Assembly: GCA_023957575.1 (NCBI GenBank)
Contig: JAMLGU010000004.1
Span: 1 to 64,000 of the forward strand
Length of the DNA stretch: 64,000 nucleotides
Direction of reading: 5' to 3'
From: Chitinophagaceae bacterium
Lineage (GTDB): Bacteria; Bacteroidota; Bacteroidia; Chitinophagales; Chitinophagaceae
In this document: in pieces, positions 18,322 to 26,416 of the stretch
Layout of the letters: each line of letters starts with the position of its first letter
How positions within the stretch are numbered: position 1 is the stretch's first letter
Program-made: the position numbers and the translations under genes
The notes under the pieces: model-generated
Seen by the model: the letters and a program-made list of their open reading frames with translations, nothing else
What the model was told of the DNA's origin: nothing
Databases searched by the model: none

Positions 18322-21228
18322 TTAAAACATTGGTCCTGAACCACCAGGAGGAGGCATACCCATCATCCCTCCGGGTGGTGGGCCGCCTCTCCAATCGCGT
18401 CTTTCATTATCGCCACCCGAAGAAGCTCTTCCTTTGCCAAAGTTTTTCAAACTGTAGGTAAAGGTAAGCATGAAATATTGTTTTAATACCAAATTTTGCG
18501 AATCTTCAATATAGTTATCAGCAATTGTTCTGCTAATACTCTGGTTTTGCTTCAACAAATCAAAAACCGTCAATTTCAACTCACCTTTCTTTTGTTTTAA
18601 AAACTTCTTACCAACTGCGGCATTCCACAGCCAATAGTTCTGATTGTAACCGGCAGACAGCCCGTTATAGCTTTGATTAAACACATCATTTTGTAAGAAC
18701 CAGCCGTTTTTAGACAACAGATTCAGTTGCAAACTCAAAGTTTGATTTATATATCGGTTATTGGCATTATTAGCGCTGCTGATGGCATTGCTAAAATTTG
18801 CATTATAGGCTATGTTATAATCAATGTATTCGCTGATGTTGCTGGACAAGCCTACACCACCGCTATAAGAATAGTTTTTTGTAAAGGTTTTAAGATAATT
18901 AATCATACCCGGCAATCTGGAATAGCTGGCGCCCACATTCACGTTCAAATTAGACTTGATGGGTTTGAGTGGCATACTATATGTCAAAAACGAACTAATA
19001 TTACTGTATCCATTCAGATTTACTGGTTTTGAAAGCTGGGCATTTCTGCTAATTACTACACCTTGCTCAATAGTAGAGTCTTTTCTTGCTAAATAAGTAG
19101 CATTGGAAATATAATTGTTAGTTGTACGGGCAAAAATATTTACAAAAAAGCTGTTATTGTTTCTTGTATTGGTATAAGAATATCTTCCCGAAATAAAGTT
19201 GGAATACGATTGTTTCAAATTAGGATTACCCACACTCGGACGCAAAAGGGTTACGGTGTTGGGCACATCCTGCAATTGGGTAACTGACGGGAAACTGGTG
19301 CTTGCGCGATAAAACAATCTGATATTACTAAACTGGCCTATCTTTCTCATCCACCTCATGTTAGGCAATAATGAATTGAAAGACTGATCTACCTGGGCTG
19401 GATTGGGAAGCAACCTATCACTTTGCAGATTAGAGTTTTGATAATCAAGTCCAAAAGCTAATTGATTATCACGACTTTGTCCGATGCGATAGTTAATCCC
19501 TGCGCCATTGGTTATTACTTTACTGTCAAACAGGTTTGAGAGCTGCGTGTTGAAGATGGTATAATCATTCCCGTCAAAAGAGTATGCCTTTTGGTCGGCA
19601 TTATTTCTTTGAATGCTACCTGAATAGTTAAACTCCAGCATTGAATTTTTACCAATTGGTTCGGTATAGCCTACTCTCCCACTGTAATTGCTACCCTTTG
19701 TATTATTAATTGTTTTTTGATTTTGAATAGAATCTCGTACAAAGGAAGGATAAAAATTTCGGGTAAATTCATCTGCAATACTATAACCATCATTCTTACT
19801 ATGATTCGTATTTAAAGACACATAAAAAGATCTGCCTCTTTTGGCAAAAGAATGTCGGTACATAAGCATATTACTGAGATTAAAACCGTTTCTTTTTGAT
19901 TCATTGGTTCCAGAAGAAGAGTTTGTTGAATCATTAGGTTGCAAAAAAGCATAGGATGAATAATCCGAGTTTGATTTATTGCTCTGAAAATTTAGATTTG
20001 GAATAAAAATAATCGTATTGTTCGAGTCAATTTTATACTCCATTCTCATATTCACCCTGTTATTAAAATTGGTAGAATTTGACTTTGACTGATCATAGTT
20101 AACCAAAATTGAATCAGGCGAGAAAGTAGTAACCCTGTTGTTGAAAGAATTGTTATCAATATTACTGTTATTGAAGAAATAGCTGCCGGTAACGGTCATC
20201 TTTTTGCCCCACTTATCGCCATAGTTAATACCAAAAGCATTGGTCTGGCTGATACCCGGGCTTTGCCCTACCATAAAGTTTCCGCCTCCAAACCCGCCAA
20301 ATCCACCGCCACCACCACGGCCTCCACCGCCACCGCCAAATCCACCACGTCCGCCGCCACTGCTGGTTACACCCAGTAAATCCTGAGAGGCAAAGTTTTG
20401 TTGGTTGATATTATTGAAATTACCCACAAAAGAAAGTCTTCGGTCTCCATTGAAAAAACTCATATTGCCACCTCCGGCATAATGATTATCGGTACCATAA
20501 CCGGCATATACACGACCAAACTGGCCGTTTTTAATTCCCGATTTGGTTACGATATTTATTGCCTTTACCGAATTACCGTCATCAAAACCGGTAAGCTGTG
20601 CCTGCTCGCTCATTCTGTCGAAAAGCTGAATTTTATCTACCACATCCGAAGGCAGGTTTCTGAGCGCTGCTGTAGCATCATCGCCAAAAAAATCTTTTCC
20701 ATCCACTGTTACTTTTTTTACCTGCTCTCCCTGGGCGGTTACAGTACCGCTTCTATCCACAGTAACGCCCGGCATTTTTTTAATTAAATCCTCCACTGTC
20801 GCATCGGGATTTACTTTAAACTGGCTGGCACCAAACTGAGTGGTATCACCTCTCTGCACCACATTGGGAGGCGATGCCACAATAACCACTCCTTCCAAGG
20901 TTACTGTTTTTTTAGGTATATACACTACCCCCAAATTGACATTAGGCACCGAATCGGTAATGCTCACAGTTCTGATTAATGTTTCAAAACCAATTGAAGT
21001 AGCCTTTAATATATAGTTACCTTTAGTAAGACCTCTAAATATAAAAGCGCCTTTACTATCAGACAAAGAACTCCTTTTTTGGGTGGTATCTTCGGCATTT
21101 TGTAGCTGAACAGTGGCACTATTAATTATAGTGTTCTCAATCGGGTCTGTCAAAACCCCTCTTACTGACTGTGCATTTGTTAAAAAACTAATGCTTAATA
21201 GTAAAATAATTATTCCGTATTTCTGCAT
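18322..21228 (-). CDS. TonB-dependent-receptor-like outer-membrane beta-barrel protein with Gly-rich insert
   Basis: Outer-membrane protein of 968 residues. It has a signal peptide (ending SFLTNAQ), a carboxypeptidase-regulatory-like domain (VRGVLTDPIENTIINSATVQL, about 20-105), a plug domain (VEDLIKKMPGVTVDRSGTVTAQGEQVKKVTVDGKDFF) and a barrel of the OMP_b-brl_3 type. Inside the first barrel section is a run dominated by Gly with Arg and Phe (about residues 287-320). The C-terminus is a Pro/Gly/Met-rich tail (RGGPPPGGMMGMPPPGG) rather than a normal final strand. The ATG at 21228 gives a clean signal peptide; an in-frame TTG at 21249 is less likely. It is upstream of, and probably co-transcribed with, the ECF sigma gene. 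Confidence 0.88.
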   Translation of the reverse strand: MQKYGIIILLLSISFLTNAQSVRGVLTDPIENTIINSATVQLQNAEDTTQKRSSLSDSKGAFIFRGLTKGNYILKATSIGFETLIRTVSITDSVPNVNLGVVYIPKKTVTLEGVVIVASPPNVVQRGDTTQFGASQFKVNPDATVEDLIKKMPGVTVDRSGTVTAQGEQVKKVTVDGKDFFGDDATAALRNLPSDVVDKIQLFDRMSEQAQLTGFDDGNSVKAINIVTKSGIKNGQFGRVYAGYGTDNHYAGGGNMSFFNGDRRLSFVGNFNNINQQNFASQDLLGVTSSGGGRGGFGGGGGGRGGGGGFGGFGGGNFMVGQSPGISQTNAFGINYGDKWGKKMTVTGSYFFNNSNIDNNSFNNRVTTFSPDSILVNYDQSKSNSTNFNNRVNMRMEYKIDSNNTIIFIPNLNFQSNKSNSDYSSYAFLQPNDSTNSSSGTNESKRNGFNLSNMLMYRHSFAKRGRSFYVSLNTNHSKNDGYSIADEFTRNFYPSFVRDSIQNQKTINNTKGSNYSGRVGYTEPIGKNSMLEFNYSGSIQRNNADQKAYSFDGNDYTIFNTQLSNLFDSKVITNGAGINYRIGQSRDNQLAFGLDYQNSNLQSDRLLPNPAQVDQSFNSLLPNMRWMRKIGQFSNIRLFYRASTSFPSVTQLQDVPNTVTLLRPSVGNPNLKQSYSNFISGRYSYTNTRNNNSFFVNIFARTTNNYISNATYLARKDSTIEQGVVISRNAQLSKPVNLNGYSNISSFLTYSMPLKPIKSNLNVNVGASYSRLPGMINYLKTFTKNYSYSGGVGLSSNISEYIDYNIAYNANFSNAISSANNANNRYINQTLSLQLNLLSKNGWFLQNDVFNQSYNGLSAGYNQNYWLWNAAVGKKFLKQKKGELKLTVFDLLKQNQSISRTIADNYIEDSQNLVLKQYFMLTFTYSLKNFGKGRASSGGDNERRDWRGGPPPGGMMGMPPPGGSGPMF

Positions 21229-21422
21229 AAAAACTGTTATTATGGCCAATTGGACGCTTAATTAAAATCAAACCTTCGATAAATTTTTGCCAAACTCATA
21301 TATTTTAAACAAAAAAAAGCCTGATTAACTAAGCTTTAATTCTGTTTTGGGAAGTCTTTAACAATTTTTACAAAATTGCCATTTAAAAAAAGTCATTTAT
21401 CTTGCAGCCCTAATTTGAAATT

Positions 21423-21956
21423 ATGGAATATAATAAGTTAGTAGCAGTAACCGGGCTATCCGGTTTATTTGAATTGATTAGTAGTAAAACCGATGGCGCT
21501 ATCGTAAAATCGTTGGAAGACGGTACTACAAAATTTGCCGCCACCCGCAGACATCAATTTTCGCACATCGAGAGTATTGAGATTTATACCACCGGCGACA
21601 ACGTAAATCTTGCAGAAGTATTAAAAGTAATGGAAGGTTCATCAGAGCCGCTGCCAGATGTAAAAAATGATAAAGCTGTAAGAGCCTATTTTCAAAAAGT
21701 ATATCCTTCAATGGATTTTGAAAGGGTTTATACCAGCGATATGAAAAAAATGGTAAAATGGCTGGATATTATAAAGAAAAATAATATTGAAATAGAACTG
21801 CCGAAGGAGGAGGTTGAGGAGAAGGCTGAGGTTAAGGCTGAGGTTAAGGTTGAGGCTGAGGTTGAGGGGAAGGTTGAGGTTGAGGAGGAGAAAAAGGTTC
21901 CGGCCAAAAAGACGGCTGTAAAAAAGACAGCGCCCAAAAAAACCACAAAAGAATAA
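21423..21956 (+). CDS. DUF5606 family protein with acidic/basic repeat tail
   Basis: A 177-residue cytoplasmic protein. Residues 1-130 match the Bacteroidota DUF5606 family (YNKLVAVTGLSGLFELISSKTDGAIVKSLEDG, KFAATRRHQFSHIESIEIYTT, VRAYFQKVYPSMDFERVYTSDMKKMVKWL). The last 45 residues are low complexity: alternating Glu, Lys, Val and Ala, then a Lys/Pro/Thr-rich end (KKTAVKKTAPKKTTKE), probably disordered and perhaps nucleic-acid binding. The function of the family is not known. An intrinsic terminator follows directly. Confidence 0.85.
   Translation: MEYNKLVAVTGLSGLFELISSKTDGAIVKSLEDGTTKFAATRRHQFSHIESIEIYTTGDNVNLAEVLKVMEGSSEPLPDVKNDKAVRAYFQKVYPSMDFERVYTSDMKKMVKWLDIIKKNNIEIELPKEEVEEKAEVKAEVKVEAEVEGKVEVEEEKKVPAKKTAVKKTAPKKTTKE
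21810..21892 (+). repeat. imperfect 6-bp tandem repeat in DUF5606 gene
   Basis: About thirteen imperfect copies of a hexamer of the GAGGTT / AAGGCT type encode the alternating E-V-K-A tail. Such purine-rich repeats are prone to length change; every six-base change keeps frame. Confidence 0.7.
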
Positions 21957-21977
21957 TTAACAGATTATAAACCAATC

Positions 21978-22029
21978 AGCAACAGACAGCGGGTTTTCAC
22001 AAATACCGGATTGGTCTGTTGCTTTTTTT
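21978..22029 (+). terminator. intrinsic terminator after DUF5606 gene
   Basis: A perfect 10-bp stem AGCAACAGAC (21978-21987) / GTCTGTTGCT (22014-22023) is followed by a run of seven T (22023-22029). The T-run ends 2 bp before the ATG of the next gene, so no separate promoter fits between them. Confidence 0.85.
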
Positions 22030-22031
22030 GT

Positions 22032-23750
22032 ATGAGCATACTGAACGCAAACATTAAACCTGCACCCAGACAGTTTTTACCCAAGGACTTTGTAATTACA
22101 GACTGGGACACACTTAAACCTTATTTTGAAGATCTGCTGAACAGAGATATAAATTCATTATCTGACCTGAAGCAATGGCTCCTTGACAGCAGCGAACTGG
22201 AGGCAGTGATTAGTGAAGATGCCAGTTGGCGACAGATACGAATGACCTGCGATACCGAAAACCCGAAACTTACGGACGCGTTTCAATATTTTGTGATGGA
22301 AATTCAGCCAAACATTCAGCCGTATTCCGACAAGCTGAATACAAAACTGATTGAAAACCCTTTTACAAAAGAATTACCCGAAGGCGAATTCTTCACATTT
22401 TTGAGAAACATCAGAAAGAACATCCAATTATTCAGAGAAGAAAATATACCGCTGCAATCGCAACTGGCAGTGGAAGCACAAAACTTTGGGATGATTGCAG
22501 GCAAAATGACTGTAACCGTTAATAATAAGGAATATACATTGCAACAGGCTGCTAAGTTTTTGAAAGATGCCGACAGAAATTTAAGAGAATCAGTGTATCG
22601 AAAAATTTCGGACCGACGGCTGGAGGATAAAGAAACATTGGATGAGCTATTCAGCGCTTTAGTACAAAAAAGACATCAGGTAGCGCTGAATGTAGGATTC
22701 GAAAACTATCGCGATTACCGTTTTGCCGAATTAGGCCGCTTTGACTATACCAAAGAAGATTGTTTTCAATTTCACAATGCTGTGAAGCAACACGTGATGC
22801 CATTGGTAGATGAAATTTATGAAAAGAAAAAACAAACCCTGGGCTTGAACAGTCTGCGACCCTGGGATGTGGATGCCGAAAAAGAAGGCGAAACTCCTTT
22901 AAAACCTTTTCAAAACGGCTCCGAACTTCTTACCAAAACCATTGAATGTTTTAACCGACTGAATCCTTTTTTCGGTGCCTGCCTGCAAACCATGAACCAA
23001 ATGCAGCGCCTCGATTTGGACAGTCGCAAGGGCAAAGCGCCCGGTGGCTACAATTGTCCCCTTGCCGAAACCGGAGCACCTTTTATTTTTATGAACGCTG
23101 CCGGAACGCAGGATGATGTAACCACAATGGTACACGAAGGCGGACACGCCATTCATTCTTTCCTGACACATGCCTTACCCTTAACAGGGTTTAAAGAATA
23201 CCCAACCGAAATAGCCGAGGTGGCCAGCATGAGCATGGAACTGTTCAGCATGGATGATTGGGATGTGTTTTATGATAATGCAGAAGAACATGACCGCGCA
23301 CGTAAGCAACAATTAGAGCGGGTAATAACCATTTTTCCGTGGATAGCCGCTATTGACAAATTTCAGCATTGGATTTATGAAAATCCCCATCACTCCACCG
23401 AAGAAAGAAAACAGGAATGGCGGAAAATTTTAGATGAGTTCACACCCGCATGTCTCAACACCGAGGGACTTGATGAATACCGGAACTATGGCTGGCAAAA
23501 ACAATTGCATTTATACGAAGTGCCTTTTTATTATATAGAATACGGTATCGCCCAGTTAGGCGCCATAGGCATGTGGCAGCAATTTAAAAAAGATAAAAAG
23601 AAGGCTTTGGAAAATTATATGCAGGCTTTAAGTCTTGGCGGCACAAAAACACTTCCGCAACTGTTTGAAACCGCAGGATTGAAATTCGATTTTTCACCAG
23701 ATTATATTAAGGAACTGATAATGTTTGTGAAAGGGGAGATACAGGGGTAG
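22032..23750 (+). CDS. M3 family oligoendopeptidase
   Basis: Cytoplasmic zinc oligopeptidase of 572 residues that trims short peptides. The zinc motif is HEGGHAIHSF (His, Glu, His at about residues 363-367), followed by the family segment EYPTEIAEVASMSMELFS that supplies the third zinc ligand. The helical N-terminal half (RNIRKNIQLFREENIPLQSQ) and the C-terminal QLFETAGLKFDFSP are typical of M3 oligoendopeptidase-F-like enzymes. The ATG at 22032 is the only ATG before the conserved region; an upstream TTG lies in the terminator hairpin. It sits directly against that terminator, so its expression depends on readthrough or a promoter inside the previous gene. Confidence 0.9.
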   Translation: MSILNANIKPAPRQFLPKDFVITDWDTLKPYFEDLLNRDINSLSDLKQWLLDSSELEAVISEDASWRQIRMTCDTENPKLTDAFQYFVMEIQPNIQPYSDKLNTKLIENPFTKELPEGEFFTFLRNIRKNIQLFREENIPLQSQLAVEAQNFGMIAGKMTVTVNNKEYTLQQAAKFLKDADRNLRESVYRKISDRRLEDKETLDELFSALVQKRHQVALNVGFENYRDYRFAELGRFDYTKEDCFQFHNAVKQHVMPLVDEIYEKKKQTLGLNSLRPWDVDAEKEGETPLKPFQNGSELLTKTIECFNRLNPFFGACLQTMNQMQRLDLDSRKGKAPGGYNCPLAETGAPFIFMNAAGTQDDVTTMVHEGGHAIHSFLTHALPLTGFKEYPTEIAEVASMSMELFSMDDWDVFYDNAEEHDRARKQQLERVITIFPWIAAIDKFQHWIYENPHHSTEERKQEWRKILDEFTPACLNTEGLDEYRNYGWQKQLHLYEVPFYYIEYGIAQLGAIGMWQQFKKDKKKALENYMQALSLGGTKTLPQLFETAGLKFDFSPDYIKELIMFVKGEIQG

Positions 23751-23827
23751 TTGCAATTGTATCTTCATGCAAATAGCAAAAAAATCAGTAGGGTCATCAC
23801 CTATAATATTGCCCTTTAGCATTAGAA

Positions 23828-24729
23828 TTATCTTTGTAGCATAAAAGTCATCGATTGATTTCTGAACGAGGTTACCTGAATACCAAAATGTTTTGCAGGT
23901 ATCCATTTGCCCGATTTTTTAATTACTCTAATCGTTTCTTCTTCCATTCCGTATCCAAAGTTTGTAATCGGTTTAATATCAGTAACCGTTCCATCCTCCT
24001 TTACAATAAAACCTATTTGAACTACATAAACTCCTGAAGGTGCGCCTTTTGACATAGCCGAAGCTGCATCAAGATTTCTTTCCAAAAAACTCTTCCATGC
24101 TTTAGACCCTCCCGGGAAAGCCGCCTCCGTTTTATTTAATGTAAAAATACTATCTGTTCTTATGCTACCATCATTTTGATAACGCTTGAAAATGCCCTTT
24201 CCATCTGCAAAATCTACCTCCGATTCAATACTGCCGTCAGCATGGAAGGTTTGTTCCCTATAGCTATCGTTCAGACTATCCTTTTCAAACCTTAATGCAA
24301 GATATCCCTCCGGCGCATATTTATTATGAAGTCCGTAAACAGCGTTTCCATCCTGATAAATTATTGAATCTGTAAGTAATCTTGTGCTATCCCATTCAAA
24401 GCGTTTCCCTTCCAGTACATTTTTCCGATAATAACTTTGCGATGCTTTTTTACCGTTGGAATAAAACGCTATACTAAAACCATTCATCTCTGTCAAAGTA
24501 GAATCTGCAAAATCGGTTATAGCAACCAGTTGATTATTGCTATTTTTGAAAAAACTGGTTCTTACCCCAAAATCAGTTTTCAATCCCTTTCCTATAAAGA
24601 CCGCATTTTCCTTTGTTGTAGGATTAAAATCGGCATCATAAAAATATAAAAGGTTTTCTGCGAAAATAAAAACATGGGGATAAAAACCATGATTAGCGCA
24701 ATACCGGTTGTTTTGGCTCCCTTGTACAT
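23828..24729 (-). pseudogene. TonB C-terminal-domain / MORN-like exported protein, frameshifted after the signal peptide
   Basis: The main frame (from 24583 by its first possible start codon, a TTG) encodes MORN-like strands (GFSIAFYSNGKKASQSYY, EQTFHADGSIESEVDF) and a TonB C-terminal-type domain (GVYVVQIGFIVKEDGTVTDIKPI to SGKWIPA). Upstream, the same frame stays open to about 24735 but has no start. A different frame starts with ATG at 24729 and encodes a perfect signal peptide (MYKGAKTTGIALIMVFIPMF then LFSQK). One extra base at the A-run at 24654-24657 joins the two, giving 300 residues with SQKNLLYFYDADFNPTTKEN at the junction. So the gene is either freshly broken or carries a sequencing error. 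Confidence 0.75.
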
Positions 24730-25229
24730 ATCCTTTGGTTTATAAATATCAAAATTAACAGATAAAAATTTTCTTTCCTGAAAAAAGTTTAGACTACTGA
24801 CGCAATTTGGACAAGTTATGAAAAATTATTTCACTTTACATCTCGAAGCAATGCGAACCGAGTAATCTCCTGTTTTCATAAAGATGAGATATCTCCCTTC
24901 CGTCGATATAACGTTTATTATTTAGTCGGTATGATAGGTAATGATGGTTGTCATGTAGCCTAATGAACTATGCAGCAGTTTTGATTATTGAAAGTCCCTG
25001 TTAGCAGGAAATACTAAAAAAAACCAAACTTTAGCAGCGATGTATAATTTAATTAAAATCAAATGACTTCTTTTATATTTACAAATCCATTTTTTAAGAA
25101 ATCCTTATCATTTTGCTACCAAACCTCAATAGTTTTTGTTTATTTTCGTATGGATAAAAAATCCTGAGATTTTTGGGTATTTTGTTTAATTTCAGGAAAT
25201 TCGATGAGCAAACACACAAAAACTCATTT
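24730..25229. other. long intergenic region upstream of lpxD
   Basis: A 500-bp AT-rich region between the divergent TonB-C gene and lpxD. Apart from a palindromic element at 24841-24913 I see no gene. The lpxD frame is open from a TTG at 25173, but the protein-like part starts at the ATG at 25230. TATTTTCG near 25143, one mismatch from TAnnTTTG, might be a -7 box. Confidence 0.5.
24841..24913. repeat. palindromic intergenic element
   Basis: GAGTAATCTC (24860-24869) and GAGATATCTC (24886-24895) can pair, and the outer parts (TCGAAGC.. and ..CCGTCGATA) are also roughly complementary. The reverse strand reads ATCGACGGAAGGGAGATATCTC, resembling short interspersed repeats common between genes in Bacteroidota. 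This is recognised by eye only. Confidence 0.35.
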
Positions 25230-26264
25230 ATGGTATTTACTGCATCACAAATTGCATTATTGGTCAACGGGAAAATAGAAGGCAATGGCACCGCCGAGGT
25301 TACTTCTTTTGGCAAGATAGAAGAAGCCCGGGAGGGGCAGTTGAGCTTTCTGGCCAATCCGAAATACGAAGAATACCTGTACAGCACTAAGGCGAGTGTC
25401 ATTATCATCAATGAAGCATATCAACTGAAAAACCCTGTAAACGCAGCCTTAATAAGGGTAAATGATGCTTATTCTGCCTTTGCCACCCTGCTGGCAAAGT
25501 ATCAGGAACTGAAGCAGCAACAACTCAGGGGTATTCAGGAGCCCAGTTATATTTCAAAATCAGCCGTTTATGGCGAAAATGTGTTCATCGGTGCGTTTAG
25601 TTATCTGGGCGAAAACGTGAAGGTGGGCAACAATACCAAAATACATTCGGGTGTGTTTTTGGGCGATGATGTGCAGGTAGGCGATAACACCACCCTCCAT
25701 GCCGGCGTAAAAATCATGCAGGGATGTGTGGTAGGCAGTCAGGTTATTATCCATGCCGGCACAGTGGTAGGCAGCGATGGTTTTGGCTTTGCACCACAGG
25801 CAGACGGCACCTTTGCCAAAGTACCCCAAATCGGCAATGTAGTTATAGAAGACAGTGTGGAAATAGGCGCCAATGCCACTATTGACCGTGCCACCATTGG
25901 TTCTACCATCATTAAAAAAGGCGCCAAATTGGACAATCTGATTCAGATAGCACATAATGTGGAGATAGGTTCCAACTCGGTGGTGGCAGCACAGGCAGGC
26001 ATCAGCGGCAGCACCAAATTAGGTAAAAATGTGATGGTGGGCGGACAGGCAGGCATCGTAGGCCATATTCAGATAGGCGATGGCGCCAAAATAAATGCAC
26101 AGAGCGGTGTAAGCAAGAGTATGGAGCCGGGACAAGCCGTTACCGGCTCGCCGGCTTATGACTACACTTCGGCATTGCGCAGCCAGGCCATCAGCCGCAA
26201 ACTGCCCGAACTTGAAAAACGAATTAAAGAATTAGAGCAGGCGCTCAAAGAGATGAAGGTGTAA
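25230..26264 (+). CDS. lpxD: UDP-3-O-(3-hydroxyacyl)glucosamine N-acyltransferase
   Basis: Third step of lipid A synthesis: adds a 3-hydroxyacyl chain from ACP to the 2-amino group of UDP-3-O-acylglucosamine. It has 344 residues. The N-terminal uridine-binding domain ([25 protein letters not shown]) is followed by a left-handed beta-helix of hexapeptide repeats (about 105-300: [22 protein letters not shown]) and a C-terminal helix. The catalytic His lies in [11 protein letters not shown]. The ATG at 25230 ([14 protein letters not shown]) is chosen over a TTG 19 codons upstream. lpxC/fabZ follows 152 bp downstream with its own promoter. Confidence 0.95.
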   Translation: MVFTASQIALLVNGKIEGNGTAEVTSFGKIEEAREGQLSFLANPKYEEYLYSTKASVIIINEAYQLKNPVNAALIRVNDAYSAFATLLAKYQELKQQQLRGIQEPSYISKSAVYGENVFIGAFSYLGENVKVGNNTKIHSGVFLGDDVQVGDNTTLHAGVKIMQGCVVGSQVIIHAGTVVGSDGFGFAPQADGTFAKVPQIGNVVIEDSVEIGANATIDRATIGSTIIKKGAKLDNLIQIAHNVEIGSNSVVAAQAGISGSTKLGKNVMVGGQAGIVGHIQIGDGAKINAQSGVSKSMEPGQAVTGSPAYDYTSALRSQAISRKLPELEKRIKELEQALKEMKV

Positions 26265-26389
26265 TGCAGCGCATTTTTATAGAAATGATACTTTTTAATT
26301 TTTTAATAAAAATCTGATAATCAATAATTTACAACGTATTTCTAATGCTTTAAACCATAATACGGTATTCAATTTAGATAAAATTTAAA

Positions 26390-26397
26390 TACCTTTG
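26390..26397 (+). promoter_or_regulatory. lpxC/fabZ promoter -7 box
   Basis: TACCTTTG is a perfect TAnnTTTG match 19 bp before the lpxC/fabZ ATG. The -33 element is not clear. Confidence 0.45.
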
Positions 26398-26416
26398 CGC
26401 TGTTTAAATCAACAAT

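Noticed and set aside
22011..22031. TTG at 22011 as start of the M3 peptidase
   Set aside because: It lies inside the terminator stem and adds seven residues without family similarity; the ATG at 22032 is better.
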